The position numbers were made by a program, and so were the translations under genes. This document shows positions 8,562-18,340 of a stretch of 64,000 nt of DNA, piece by piece (position 1 is the stretch's first letter; each line of letters opens with the position of its first letter). Location of the stretch: the NCBI GenBank assembly GCA_021323695.1, contig JAJPKN010000020.1:1-64000 (forward strand). The letters are read 5' to 3'. Source of the stretch: Actinomycetota bacterium (lineage in GTDB: Bacteria > Actinomycetota > Acidimicrobiia > Acidimicrobiales > Palsa-688). Under the pieces are notes generated by a model. The model ran no database searches, was not told the DNA's origin, and was given only the letters and a program-made list of their open reading frames with translations.

Positions 8562-10664
8562 ATGGCTGACGTTGCCAGCAAGCGAGAGTTCCCACTGGCC
8601 AGGACCCGCAACATCGGGATCATGGCCCACATCGACGCGGGCAAGACCACGACGACCGAGCGCATCTTGTACTACACCGGCGTCAACTACAAGATGGGCG
8701 AGGTCCACGAGGGCAACGCCACCATGGACTGGATGCCCCAGGAGCAGGAACGGGGCATCACCATCACTTCCGCCGCCACCACCTGCCACTGGGCCGACCA
8801 CCGGGTGAACATCATCGACACGCCTGGCCACGTCGACTTCACCGTCGAGGTCGAGCGCAGCCTGCGGGTCCTCGACGGGGCCATAGCCATCTTCGACGCA
8901 GTGGCCGGGGTCGAGCCCCAAACCGAGACCGTGTGGCGCCAGGCCGACAAGTACCACGTCCCGCGCATCTGCTTCGTCAACAAGATGGACCGCATCGGTG
9001 CCAACTTCTCCCGTTCGGTGGGCATGATCGAGGACCGCCTGGGAGCCACGGTGGCCGTCGTCCAGTTGCCCATCGGCGCGGAGAGCAGCTTCGCCGGTGT
9101 CGTCGACTTGCTGAGGATGAAGGCCTTGGTCTGGGACGAGAGCTCGCCCCGAGGAGAGTCTTGGAGCGAGGTCGAGATCCCAGCGGACATGGCCGAGGAG
9201 GCCGCCCGTGCCCGCAGCCGCCTGGTCGACACCCTTTCCACCTTCGACGACTCCACCACCGAGAAGTTCCTGGCCGACCAGGAGCTGACTGCGGACGACC
9301 TGCGGTCGGCCCTGAGGCGGGCCACCATTGCCGGCCACGCCGTGCCCGTGCTGTGCGGCGCTGCCTTCAAGAACAAGGGCGTCCAGCCGCTGCTCGACGC
9401 GGTGGTTGACTACCTGCCCAGCCCGCTCGACGTCCCGCCGACCAAGGGCAAGGGCCCCAAGGGGGGCGACGAGGTCGAACGGCGGGCCGACGACAAGGAG
9501 CCGTTCTCGGCCCTGGCCTTCAAGATCATGGCCGACCAGCACCTGGGCAAGCTGACCTTCGCCCGGGTCTACTCGGGCATGGTCAGCCAGGGCGACACGG
9601 TGCTCAACTCGACCAAGGACCGCAAGGAGCGCATCGGGCGGATCCTGCAGATGCATGCCAACCACCGGGAGCCTCGCAACGTCGCCTATGCCGGCGACAT
9701 CATCGCCCTGGTGGGGATGCGGGACACGACCACGGGTGACACCCTGTGCGACCCGAGCGCTCCCATCGTCTTGGAGTCGCTCGACTTCCCCGAGCCGGTC
9801 ATCCACGTGGCGGTCGAGCCCAAGACCAAGGCCGACCAGGACAAGCTGTCGCGTGCCCTGCAGGCACTGGCTGAGGAGGACCCCACCTTCCAGGTGCACT
9901 CGGACGAGGAGACAGGCCAGACGGTGATCGGCGGCATGGGCGAGCTCCACCTGGAAGTGCTGGTCGACCGGATGCTGCGGGAGTTCCGGGTCGACGCCCA
10001 CGTAGGGAAGCCCCAGGTGGCCTACCGGGAGACCATCCGCAACGCGGTCGAAAGGGTCGAGCACCGCTACGTCCGCCAGACCGGTGGGCGTGGCCAGTAC
10101 GGCCACGTCGTGCTCAACCTGGAACCAACCGGCCCCGGGGGCGGCTACGAGTTCGTGGACAAGATAACCGGCGGGGCGATCCCCAAGGAGTACATACCTG
10201 CGGTCGACACGGGCATCCAAGATGCCATGCAGTCCGGGGTGCTGGCCGGGTTCCCGGTGGTCGACCTGCGGGCGACGCTGGTGGACGGCTCGTTCCACGA
10301 AGTCGACAGTTCCGAGATGGCCTTCAAGATCGCGGCCTCGATGTGCTTCAAGGAAGCCTGCCGCCGGGCCTCCCCGGTCCTCCTGGAGCCGATAATGGCC
10401 GTCGAGGTGGTCACTCCCGAGGAGTACCTGGGCGACGTGATGGGGGACTTGTCGTCACGGCGCGGCCGGGTCGAGGGGATGGACCAGAGGGCCAACAACC
10501 AGGTGGTCCGGGCCGAGGTGCCGCTAGCCGAGATGTTCGGCTACGCGACGGACCTGCGCAGCCGCACCCAGGGCCGCGCCACCTACACGATGCAGTTCCG
10601 CAGCTACCAGGAGGTTCCTGACCAGGTAGCGAGGGAGATAGTGGCGAGGGTGCGGGGTGAGTGA
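8562..10664 (+). CDS. fusA: Elongation factor G
   Basis: The 700-residue GTPase catalyses ribosomal translocation and, with RRF, recycling. [15 protein letters not shown] (G1), RGITITSAA (G2), [22 protein letters not shown] (G3) and [10 protein letters not shown] (G4) are intact. Domains II-V are full length and the C-terminus is [25 protein letters not shown] stands 8-13 nt before the ATG. Five isoleucines use AUA (for example at 8883, 10164, 10194, 10392, 10638), unusual for a highly expressed gene in a GC-rich genome. Confidence 0.98.
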   Translation: MADVASKREFPLARTRNIGIMAHIDAGKTTTTERILYYTGVNYKMGEVHEGNATMDWMPQEQERGITITSAATTCHWADHRVNIIDTPGHVDFTVEVERSLRVLDGAIAIFDAVAGVEPQTETVWRQADKYHVPRICFVNKMDRIGANFSRSVGMIEDRLGATVAVVQLPIGAESSFAGVVDLLRMKALVWDESSPRGESWSEVEIPADMAEEAARARSRLVDTLSTFDDSTTEKFLADQELTADDLRSALRRATIAGHAVPVLCGAAFKNKGVQPLLDAVVDYLPSPLDVPPTKGKGPKGGDEVERRADDKEPFSALAFKIMADQHLGKLTFARVYSGMVSQGDTVLNSTKDRKERIGRILQMHANHREPRNVAYAGDIIALVGMRDTTTGDTLCDPSAPIVLESLDFPEPVIHVAVEPKTKADQDKLSRALQALAEEDPTFQVHSDEETGQTVIGGMGELHLEVLVDRMLREFRVDAHVGKPQVAYRETIRNAVERVEHRYVRQTGGRGQYGHVVLNLEPTGPGGGYEFVDKITGGAIPKEYIPAVDTGIQDAMQSGVLAGFPVVDLRATLVDGSFHEVDSSEMAFKIAASMCFKEACRRASPVLLEPIMAVEVVTPEEYLGDVMGDLSSRRGRVEGMDQRANNQVVRAEVPLAEMFGYATDLRSRTQGRATYTMQFRSYQEVPDQVAREIVARVRGE

Positions 10665-10762
10665 GGCCCGGCCGGCCGCCGGTGCCGGCCCCGGGGCTGC
10701 CCCGCCCAGGGCCCGGGCACACCTTTGGGGGCACGCCGGTGCCGGCCTGCCCCGCCACCTGC

Positions 10763-10791
10763 TAGGGTACTAGACCGCCTCCGCCGGAGGC
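10763..10791 (+). promoter_or_regulatory. Candidate tuf promoter and leader hairpin
   Basis: TAGGGT (10763-10768) is a good -10 candidate. It is followed in the leader by a compact hairpin, GCCTCC (10777-10782) / GGAGGC (10786-10791). The gap also holds two copies of GCCGGTGCCGGCC around 10678 and 10734. This suggests tuf has its own promoter in addition to read-through from fusA. Confidence 0.45.
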
Positions 10792-10815
10792 CCGATCTGC
10801 ACAGGGAGCACTTTC

Positions 10816-12006
<1,191 letters not shown>

Positions 12007-12021
12007 TAGTGGCTAGATCTC

Positions 12022-12348
12022 ATGGTTGACGGCACCCGGCAACGGATACGCATACGCCTCAAGGCTTACGACCATGAGGTCATAGACCAGTCAACGAAAA
12101 AGATCGTGGAGACCGTGCTGCGCACCCAGGCAAAGGTGCGCGGCCCGGTCCCCCTGCCCACCGAGATCCGGCGCTTCACTGTGATCCGCAGCCCCCACAA
12201 GTACAAAGACAGCCGGGAGCATTTCGAGATGCGGGTGCACAAGCGCCTGCTCGACATCGTCGAGCACACCTCCAAGACGGTTGACTCGCTCCAGCGCATC
12301 GAGCTGCCGGCGGGTGTCGACATCGAGATCAAGATCCAAAGCGCCTGA
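12022..12348 (+). CDS. rpsJ: 30S ribosomal protein S10 (NusE)
   Basis: The 108-residue product is S10, which is both a ribosomal protein and the NusE antitermination factor. [31 protein letters not shown] and [26 protein letters not shown] are diagnostic. It follows tuf by 15 bp, as in the joined str-S10 arrangement, but rplC, rplD and rplW do not follow. The next gene is def, so the S10 operon has been broken right after its first gene. Confidence 0.97.
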   Translation: MVDGTRQRIRIRLKAYDHEVIDQSTKKIVETVLRTQAKVRGPVPLPTEIRRFTVIRSPHKYKDSREHFEMRVHKRLLDIVEHTSKTVDSLQRIELPAGVDIEIKIQSA

Positions 12349-12451
12349 AGCAGCCTGGGCGCTGGGGAGCGGGCCGGTGGCGGGCGGCCGGGACCGGGCG
12401 CGGGTGAACCGCCCGAGTGCCGCCCTTGGGCGGCGAGGTGCCTGCGGGCCG

Positions 12452-12466
12452 TACAATGAGCCAGGT
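12452..12466 (+). promoter_or_regulatory. Leaderless-type promoter of def
   Basis: TACAAT (12452-12457) lies 9 nt before the def ATG, so transcription would begin at or next to the start codon. No Shine-Dalgarno sequence is seen. Confidence 0.6.
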
Positions 12467-12979
12467 ATGGCTTCTTACCGGATCCGGACCTTTGGCGACC
12501 CGGTCCTGAAACGCCGTGCCGAAGAGGTCACGGAGATAAACGGCCGGGTGGCCCGCCTGGCCGAGGACATGTACGCCACCATGAAAGAGGCCCGAGGCCT
12601 GGGCTTGGCCGCTCCCCAGGTGGGGGTGGGGCGCCGGCTGTTCGTCTACGAGCTGGACGACGGCGGCCCCCGCACCATCGTCAACCCGGTCATCGACGAG
12701 GCCCAGGGAGAGTGGGAGTTCGAAGAGGGCTGCCTGTCTGTCCCCGGCCTGTACTTCCGCATCACCCGGCCCAAGCAGGTCCACATCAAGGGCTACGACC
12801 TGGACGGCCGTGAGGTGTCGATCGAGGCCGACGAGCTGGAGGCCAGGCTGTTCCAGCACGAGCTGGACCACCTGGACGGGCGCCTGCTGCTGGAGCTGCT
12901 GGACGACGACCAGCGCAAGGCGGCCATGCGGGAGCTGAGGAGGCGGGCGGAAGGCACGGCGGGCCCAGGGGCCCTGTGA
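12467..12979 (+). CDS. def: Peptide deformylase
   Basis: The 170-residue enzyme removes the formyl group from new polypeptides. All three metal/active-site motifs are present: GLGLAAPQVG, EGCLSVP and QHELDHLDG. The ATG at 12467 is chosen because it gives the family N-terminus (MASYRIRTFGDPVLKRRAEEV) and follows a -10 box at leaderless spacing. It is paired with fmt, which adds the formyl group. Confidence 0.96.
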   Translation: MASYRIRTFGDPVLKRRAEEVTEINGRVARLAEDMYATMKEARGLGLAAPQVGVGRRLFVYELDDGGPRTIVNPVIDEAQGEWEFEEGCLSVPGLYFRITRPKQVHIKGYDLDGREVSIEADELEARLFQHELDHLDGRLLLELLDDDQRKAAMRELRRRAEGTAGPGAL

Positions 12980-13016
12980 CCGCGCCGCGGGCCGAGGCCC
13001 AGGTGGCGGCCTGGCC

Positions 13017-13880
13017 GTGAAGCTCGCGTTCTTGGGCACCCCCGAGGTGGCGGCCTCGGCCTTGCGGGCGTTGCACCAGGCCGGTCACGACGTCCGCATG
13101 GTCGTCACCCGGGCCGACGCCCGCCGGGGCCGAGGTGGGCGGCTGGGGCCCAGCCCGGTCAAAGTGGCCGCAGCCGAGCTGGGCCTGCCGGTCGCCTACG
13201 AACCGGCCGCCGCAGTCGGCTCGGGGGCCGAACTGGGGGTGGTGGTGGCCTACGGCCGCCTGGTCAAGCCCGAGGTGCTGGCCGCCTTGCCCATGGTCAA
13301 CCTGCACTTGTCGTTGCTGCCCCGCTGGCGGGGAGCGGCACCGGTCGAGCGGGCCGTGCTGGCCGGGGACACCGAGACGGGAGTAAGCCTCATGGCCCTC
13401 GACGAGGGGTTGGACACCGGGCCGCTCTACGCCCAGGTGGCAACCGCCATAGGCCCCGAGGAGACAGCCGACGAACTGCGCCAGCGGTTGGGCCGCCTGG
13501 GCACCGACCTCCTGTTGGAGCGGCTGGGAAGGGGCCTGGGCGACCCCCTGCCCCAGTCCGGCCCGCCGAGCTACGCCGACAAGCTGAGGCCCGAGGAGCT
13601 GCGGCTGGACTTTTCCCAACCGGCCGTGCAGTGCCACCGGGTAGTGCGCGTGGGGCGGGCATGGACCACCTGGAGAGGCCGGCGGCTACTGGTCCACCGG
13701 GCGCGGGTGGCGGGTGCCGAGGCGGGCCTTGCCCCCGGGGAGCTGCGGGGGACGCTGGTCGGGACCGCCCAGGGAGCCTTGGAGCTGGTCGTGGTCCAGC
13801 CCGAAGGCAAGCCGGCTATGGGCGCCGCCGACTGGGCCCGGGGCGCCCGGCCGAGCCCGGGCGAGCGCCTGGGCAGGTGA
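13017..13880 (+). CDS. fmt: Methionyl-tRNA formyltransferase
   Basis: The 287-residue product formylates initiator Met-tRNA. MKLAFLGTPEVAASALRAL is the typical start, and NLHLSLLPRWRGAAPVERAVLAGD together with EGLDTGP carry the catalytic Asn, His and Asp. The protein is slightly shorter than the usual 310 or so residues because the C-terminal domain is compact. The GTG start lies 37 bp after def, and its end overlaps rsmB by GTGA. Confidence 0.95.
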   Translation: MKLAFLGTPEVAASALRALHQAGHDVRMVVTRADARRGRGGRLGPSPVKVAAAELGLPVAYEPAAAVGSGAELGVVVAYGRLVKPEVLAALPMVNLHLSLLPRWRGAAPVERAVLAGDTETGVSLMALDEGLDTGPLYAQVATAIGPEETADELRQRLGRLGTDLLLERLGRGLGDPLPQSGPPSYADKLRPEELRLDFSQPAVQCHRVVRVGRAWTTWRGRRLLVHRARVAGAEAGLAPGELRGTLVGTAQGALELVVVQPEGKPAMGAADWARGARPSPGERLGR

Positions 13881-15133
13881 AGGCCATGGCAGCGAGGCAG
13901 GCCACGGCGCGACAGGCGACCGGGGGCCCGGCCACGGCACGGCCGTCCAGGGTTGCGCCAGCCCCGGCGCCGCCGGCTGCGGTGCCGGCCACGGCGCGGG
14001 GCTTGGCGGTCGCCGCCCTGGTGGCCGTGGAAAGAGGCGCCCGGGCCAACGAGGAGCTGGCCCGGCTCCTGGCCGCCAGCGAGCTGGACGAACGAGACCG
14101 CGCCTTTGCCACCGAGGTCGTCTACGGCACGTTGCGGATGCGAAGGGCTTGCGACTGGTTGGTGGCGCACTTTGCCCGGGGCAGGACCGGTGCCCAGCTG
14201 CGGGCTGTGCTGCGGGCCGGTGCCTACCAGCTGGCCTTCATGCGGGTGCCGGCTCACGCGGCCGTGTCGGCCACGGTGGCCGAGGCCCCAGCCGGGGGCA
14301 AAGGCTTGGCCAATGCCGTGCTGCGCCGGGTGGCCCGCCTGGTGGAGGGCCAGGCGGTCCAGTGGCCGGACCTCGCCACCCGGCTCAGCTACCCCGACTG
14401 GGTGGTGGGGCAGCTGAGCCGCGACCTCGGCCCCGGGCCGGCCCTACAGGCGCTGGAACAGATGGACCAGGCCGCGGTCGTCAGCCGGCGCCCCGACGGC
14501 TATGCCCAGGGGCCAGCCAGCCAGGCTGTGGCCGAGCACTTGGGCAGGCTCATAGGTGGTGGCCCGAGCCGGGCACGGGTGGCCGACCTGTGCGCTGCCC
14601 CCGGGGGCAAGGCCACCGCGTTGGCTCGCCACGCCCGGCTAGTGGTCGCGGTGGACCTGGCCCCGGCCCGGTCGGCGCTGATGGCGGCCAATGCCCGAAG
14701 GCTCGGGCTGGCCAACGTGGCCGTGGTGGTGGCCGACGGGGCCCAGCCGCCTCTGCGGGAGGGGAGCTTCGACCTCGTGCTGGTCGACGCGCCCTGCAGC
14801 GGCCTGGGCGCCTTGTGCCGGCGGCCGGACGCCCGCTGGCGGGCCAAGCCCGAGGACATCCCCCGCTTGGCCAGGCTCCAGCGCCGCTTGCTCCTGGCGG
14901 CCGCGCCCCTGGTCCGTCCGGGTGGGTGGCTGGCTTACAGCGTGTGCACCCTGACCCGGGCCGAGACGGCCGATGCGGACGCCTGGCTGGCCGAGGCCCT
15001 GGCCGGGTGGGAGGCGGCCAGCCCTCCCGGTCCCCCCTGGGCCCCCTGGGGGCGAGGAGCGCTGGTGCTGCCCCAGGCCGGGGGCGGCGACGGGATGTAC
15101 CTACTGGTGCTGCGCCGGCCGGTCAAGCGCTAG
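13877..15133 (+). CDS. rsmB: 16S rRNA (cytosine967-C5)-methyltransferase RsmB
   Basis: The product is about 418 residues long. A Pro/Ala-rich N-terminal tail leads into a NusB-like RNA-binding domain (ARGLAVAALVAVERGARANEELARLL...ATEVVYGTLRMRRACDWLVAHF). The SAM-dependent domain follows with VADLCAAPGGKATAL, the catalytic DAPCSGLG and YSVCTLTRAE, each carrying an active-site Cys. The linker region where RsmB proteins usually read 'VQDxxS' is degenerate (YAQGPASQAVAEHL). The GTG at 13877 overlaps the fmt stop; ATG 13886 in the same frame is the alternative. Confidence 0.9.
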   Translation: MKAMAARQATARQATGGPATARPSRVAPAPAPPAAVPATARGLAVAALVAVERGARANEELARLLAASELDERDRAFATEVVYGTLRMRRACDWLVAHFARGRTGAQLRAVLRAGAYQLAFMRVPAHAAVSATVAEAPAGGKGLANAVLRRVARLVEGQAVQWPDLATRLSYPDWVVGQLSRDLGPGPALQALEQMDQAAVVSRRPDGYAQGPASQAVAEHLGRLIGGGPSRARVADLCAAPGGKATALARHARLVVAVDLAPARSALMAANARRLGLANVAVVVADGAQPPLREGSFDLVLVDAPCSGLGALCRRPDARWRAKPEDIPRLARLQRRLLLAAAPLVRPGGWLAYSVCTLTRAETADADAWLAEALAGWEAASPPGPPWAPWGRGALVLPQAGGGDGMYLLVLRRPVKR

Positions 15134-15144
15134 GTTCGACCCGG
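15131..15144 (+). promoter_or_regulatory. Possible leaderless promoter of rpe overlapping the rsmB stop
   Basis: TAGGTT (15131-15136) includes the rsmB TAG stop and lies 8 nt before the rpe ATG. The spacing matches the other leaderless starts here, but the stop codon alone supplies half the motif. Confidence 0.35.
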
Positions 15145-15957
15145 ATGGCAGACGACCAGGGCACCGACCAGCCCAAGCCCGGCTCCTCGCCGGCTGGCCA
15201 GGGGCTGCTGCCCACCGGCCCGGCCCCGCCCGCTGCCCCGGCCGCTGCCCCTGCCCAACCTCTCCCCCGGCCCGTCCCGGACCGGCCCTGGGAGGTGCTC
15301 CGGGTCGCCCCGTCGATCCTGTCGGCTGACTTTGCCCGGTTGGGTGAGGAGATATCGGCGGTGGCCCCCGAGGCCGACGTGCTCCACGTGGACGTGATGG
15401 ACGGCCACTTCGTCCCCAACTTGACCATCGGCCCCCCGGTGGTGCGCTGGATCCGCCGGCACACCGGCTTGTACCTCGACTGCCACCTCATGATGGACAA
15501 CCCGGGCAGCTACCTGCGGGCGTTCAGGGACGCGGGGGCCGATGGCTGTACGGTGCACGTGGAGGTCGGGGGGACGGCCGAACTGGTCCGCCAGATGCGG
15601 GACCTGGGGCTGGACGTGGGCTTGGCCCTGAACCCGGGCACGCCGTTCGAGCAGTGCCGGCCCTGGCTGGCCTCGGTCGACTTGTTGCTGGTCATGACCG
15701 TCCACCCGGGCTTTGGGGGCCAGAGCTTCATGGCCGAGGTGCTCCCCAAGGTGGCGGCTGCCCGCCGTGCCATCGACGAGGCGGGCTTGCCGGTGGTGCT
15801 CGAGGTGGACGGGGGCATCGACGCCGGCACCGCGCCGGCTGTCACCCGAGCGGGGGCGCGGCTGCTCGTTGCCGGCAGTGCCATCTTCGGCCACGAGGAC
15901 CGGGTGGGCGCGGCGCGCCGGATCCGGGAAGCTGCCCAGGCGGTACTTTTGCCATGA
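15145..15957 (+). CDS. rpe: Ribulose-phosphate 3-epimerase with N-terminal extension
   Basis: The epimerase links ribulose-5-phosphate and xylulose-5-phosphate in the pentose phosphate pathway. The TIM-barrel motifs APSILSADFARLGEE, DVMDGHFVPNLTIGPPV, HLMMDNP, MTVHPGFGGQSF and EVDGGID are intact. The 270-residue product has about 50 extra Pro/Ala-rich residues before the barrel; the core begins near 15300. ATG 15145 is the only ATG in this stretch and is favoured by promoter spacing. Its stop overlaps mog by ATGA. Confidence 0.93.
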   Translation: MADDQGTDQPKPGSSPAGQGLLPTGPAPPAAPAAAPAQPLPRPVPDRPWEVLRVAPSILSADFARLGEEISAVAPEADVLHVDVMDGHFVPNLTIGPPVVRWIRRHTGLYLDCHLMMDNPGSYLRAFRDAGADGCTVHVEVGGTAELVRQMRDLGLDVGLALNPGTPFEQCRPWLASVDLLLVMTVHPGFGGQSFMAEVLPKVAAARRAIDEAGLPVVLEVDGGIDAGTAPAVTRAGARLLVAGSAIFGHEDRVGAARRIREAAQAVLLP

Positions 15958-16421
15958 CCCACCAGGCCAAGGTGCTGACCGTGTCGGACTCGGTGGTGCG
16001 GGGCGAGCGGGAGGACCAGGCCGGCCCGGCCGTGGTCAAGGCGCTGACCGAGGCTGGGTTCGAGGTCGTGGAGGTGGGCCAGGCCCCCGACGGGGTCGCC
16101 TCGGTGGCGGGCGACCTGGCCCGCATGGCCGGGGCGTTCACCGGCCTCATCGTGACCACTGGCGGCACCGGCTTCGGGCCCCGCGACCTCACCCCGGAGG
16201 GCACCGCCGAGGTGGTGGAGCGCCTGGCGCCCGGCCTGGCCGAGGCCATGCGCCGGTCGGGCCCTCTGGCACCACTGTCACGTGGCATCGCCGGGGTGCG
16301 GGGTAGCGCCCTCGTGCTCAACCTCCCTGGGTCCCCGAAGGGGGCGTTGGAGTGCCTGGCTGCGGTGGTCGACCTGCTGCCCCACGCCCTCGAGCTGCTG
16401 GAAGGCCACCAGCCGCACTAG
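15954..16421 (+). CDS. MogA/MoaB-type molybdopterin adenylyltransferase
   Basis: The 155-residue protein is of the MoCF-binding family: KVLTVSDSVVRGEREDQAG, the TTGGTGFGPRDLTPE loop and VLNLPGSPKGALECL. It is expected to adenylate molybdopterin during molybdenum cofactor synthesis. No other moa or moe genes are in the window. The ATG overlaps the rpe stop by 4 bp. MogA and MoaB cannot be separated by eye. Confidence 0.88.
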   Translation: MTHQAKVLTVSDSVVRGEREDQAGPAVVKALTEAGFEVVEVGQAPDGVASVAGDLARMAGAFTGLIVTTGGTGFGPRDLTPEGTAEVVERLAPGLAEAMRRSGPLAPLSRGIAGVRGSALVLNLPGSPKGALECLAAVVDLLPHALELLEGHQPH

Positions 16422-16474
16422 CACCAGGCCCGCCCGCCGGCGCCTCGGGGACCAGGCTGGGGTGCCCGAGCGTG

Positions 16475-16488
16475 TAGGGTCAGTGCCC
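16475..16488 (+). promoter_or_regulatory. Leaderless-type promoter of hisG
   Basis: TAGGGT (16475-16480) lies 8 nt before the hisG ATG. There is no Shine-Dalgarno sequence. Confidence 0.6.
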
Positions 16489-17364
16489 ATGCTGCGCTTA
16501 GTGCTGCCCAAGGGCTCGCTGGAGCGGGCCACCATCGAACTTTTCGAAGCGGCGGACCTGGCTGTCTCGCGCAGTTCCGAGGTCGACTACCGCGCCACGG
16601 TGAACGACCACCGCATCTCCGAGGTGCGGATCCTGCGCCCCCAAGAGATCCCCCGCTACGTCGCCAGCGGGCTTTTCGACTTGGGCATCACCGGGCGGGA
16701 CTGGATCGAAGAGACAGGGGCCGAGGTGGTCTCGTTGGGCCAGCTCCACTACTCCAAGGCCACAGCTCGGCCCATCCGCATCGTGCTGGCCGTGGCCGAG
16801 AGCTCGCCCTGGTCCTCGGCCAAGGACCTGCCGGCCGGGGCCCGGGTGTCGACCGAGTACCCGGCGCTGACCCAGCGCTACTTTGCCGAGCAGGGGGTGG
16901 AGGCCGAGGTGGTGCTCTCCTACGGGGCCACCGAGGCCAAGGTGCCCGAGATAGCCGATGCGGTGGTGGAGCTGACCGAGACCGGCCGGGCCCTCAAGGC
17001 GGCCGGGTTGCGGGTCATCGAGACCATCCTCGTCTCCTACACCGAACTGGTGGCCTGCCCTGCTTCTTACGCCGACCCCGAGCTGCGCCGGGCCATGGAG
17101 CACATCAGCACCCTGCTGCAGGGCGCCCTCATGGCCCGGGGCCGGGTGCTCGTGAAGCTGAACGTGGCCGCCCCCGACCTCGACAAGGTGATCTCCCTGC
17201 TGCCGGCTATGCGCAGCCCTACCGTCTCGGAGCTGTTCGGGGGTGGCAGCTACGCGGTGGAGACGGTGGTGCCCAAAGAGTCGGTCAACAAGCTGATACC
17301 CGAGCTCAAAGACGCGGGGGCCTCGGACATAATCGAGCTGCCGATCAGCAAGATCGTGGCCTGA
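16489..17364 (+). CDS. hisG: ATP phosphoribosyltransferase, long form
   Basis: The 291-residue enzyme condenses ATP and PRPP in the first step of histidine synthesis. MLRLVLPKGSLERATIELFEAADL, GLFDLGITGRDWIEE and the C-terminal regulatory domain (LVKLNVAAPDLDKVISLLPAMRSPTVSEL) mark it as the long, histidine-sensitive form. No other his gene adjoins it. The ATG is set by homology and by the -10 box 8 nt upstream. Confidence 0.96.
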   Translation: MLRLVLPKGSLERATIELFEAADLAVSRSSEVDYRATVNDHRISEVRILRPQEIPRYVASGLFDLGITGRDWIEETGAEVVSLGQLHYSKATARPIRIVLAVAESSPWSSAKDLPAGARVSTEYPALTQRYFAEQGVEAEVVLSYGATEAKVPEIADAVVELTETGRALKAAGLRVIETILVSYTELVACPASYADPELRRAMEHISTLLQGALMARGRVLVKLNVAAPDLDKVISLLPAMRSPTVSELFGGGSYAVETVVPKESVNKLIPELKDAGASDIIELPISKIVA

Positions 17365-17388
17365 GCAAAAGAGGGCAGGGGGCTCGCC

Positions 17389-17595
17389 ATGGAGCACAAG
17401 AGGGGAAAGGTCGAGCGCTTCGACGCTGGCGCCGGGCTCGGCGAGGTGAGGGCCGACGACGGCCGGCTGTACCCGTTCCATTGCACCCAGGTAGCCGACG
17501 GGTCGCGCCACATCGCCGTGGGCACCGAAGTGGGCTTCGTGGTCGTGGCCGGCCACCGGGGGGCCTGGGAGGCCAGGTCCTTGGCGCCGGCCTGA
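17389..17595 (+). CDS. Small cold-shock-domain-like protein
   Basis: The 68-residue product reads GKVERFDAGAGLGEVRADDGRLYPFHCTQVADGSRHIAVGTEVGFVVVAG. This fits a divergent cold-shock (OB-fold) domain: the RNP1 region is GLGEV rather than GFGFI, and RNP2-like YPFHC is kept. It probably binds single-stranded nucleic acid. It sits 24 bp after hisG and 53 bp before bpa. Confidence 0.75.
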   Translation: MEHKRGKVERFDAGAGLGEVRADDGRLYPFHCTQVADGSRHIAVGTEVGFVVVAGHRGAWEARSLAPA

Positions 17596-17648
17596 GCGGG
17601 GCACCCCGCCCGGCGCGCTCGGTCGGCCCGGTGCGCCAAGATGGGTAC

Positions 17649-18182
17649 GTGACCAACACGCCGACAGACAGCGAGCACCAGGGCCAGGAGCCCCGCCTGA
17701 TCGTGGTGCAGGCAGGAGCCCCCCGTCCCCAGCCTTCCGAGGCGGCTGACGGCAGCGACGGTGCCGAGACGGTCGAGCAGCCGGCCAAGGTGATGCGGAT
17801 CGGGTCGATGATCCGCCAGCTGCTCGACGAGGTCCGCCAGGCACCCCTGGACGAGGCCAGCCGTGCCCGCCTCCGGGAGATCTACGACACGTCCCTGGCC
17901 GAGCTGCAAGAGGGCCTTTCCCCCGACCTGAGCGCCGAGCTGGCGCGCATGGCCCCCCCGTTCCACCCTGAGCGGGTGCCGACCGACGCCGAGCTGCGGG
18001 TGGCCCAGGCGCAGCTAGTGGGCTGGCTGGAAGGGCTGTTCCACGGGATCCAGGCCACCTTGTTCGCCCAGCAGATGGCCCAGCGCGCCCAGATGGAAGA
18101 GGCCCGCCGCCGCGGCCTGCCCAGCGCCCAGCCCGGGAGGGACGAAAGCGAGGAAAGGCCCATGCCGGGCACGTACCTGTAG
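17649..18182 (+). CDS. bpa: Bacterial proteasome activator (Bpa/PafE family)
   Basis: The 177-residue protein matches the actinomycete family that forms a ring on the 20S proteasome and promotes ATP-independent degradation of unfolded proteins. After a disordered acidic N-terminus come VMRIGSMIRQLLDEVRQAPLDEASRARLREIYDTSLAELQEGLSPDLSAEL and LVGWLEGLFHGIQATLFAQQMAQRAQMEEARRRGL. The C-terminus is PGTYL, where the mycobacterial protein ends in GQYL, the peptide that docks into the proteasome alpha-ring. The GTG at 17649 is the most upstream start that keeps a natural length. This gene implies that the organism has a 20S proteasome. Confidence 0.88.
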   Translation: MTNTPTDSEHQGQEPRLIVVQAGAPRPQPSEAADGSDGAETVEQPAKVMRIGSMIRQLLDEVRQAPLDEASRARLREIYDTSLAELQEGLSPDLSAELARMAPPFHPERVPTDAELRVAQAQLVGWLEGLFHGIQATLFAQQMAQRAQMEEARRRGLPSAQPGRDESEERPMPGTYL

Positions 18183-18248
18183 CCCACCCTTGGCCCTGGG
18201 GGCCCGGCAGCACCGGCGGCCTCGCTGGCCCGGCCTGGCTCAGTGCGG

Positions 18249-18309
18249 TAGCGTGGGGGCGAACGACACAGGTGTTGTCTGTCCACAAGTTGGGCACAGG
18301 CGCTTGTGG
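18249..18309 (+). promoter_or_regulatory. dnaE upstream region: -10 box, DnaA-box-like site, inverted repeat
   Basis: TAGCGT (18249-18254) is a possible -10 box. CTGTCCACA (18279-18287) differs by one base from the actinomycete DnaA box TTGTCCACA. It overlaps the left arm of the inverted repeat CCACAAG (18283-18289) / CTTGTGG (18303-18309). The remainder of the 158-bp gap shows nothing else. Confidence 0.4.
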
Positions 18310-18340
18310 GTAGGTGGCAGTTCGAGCCGGGAGGTGGCTG

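Noticed and set aside
8493-10298. 601-codon minus-strand frame opposite fusA
   Set aside because: It mirrors EF-G codons and has no recognisable domain. The plus strand encodes an intact EF-G.
13714-15957. 747-codon plus-strand frame running through rsmB into rpe
   Set aside because: Only the last 270 codons (from ATG 15145) are Rpe. The earlier part is an out-of-frame reading of rsmB, so this is not a fusion protein.
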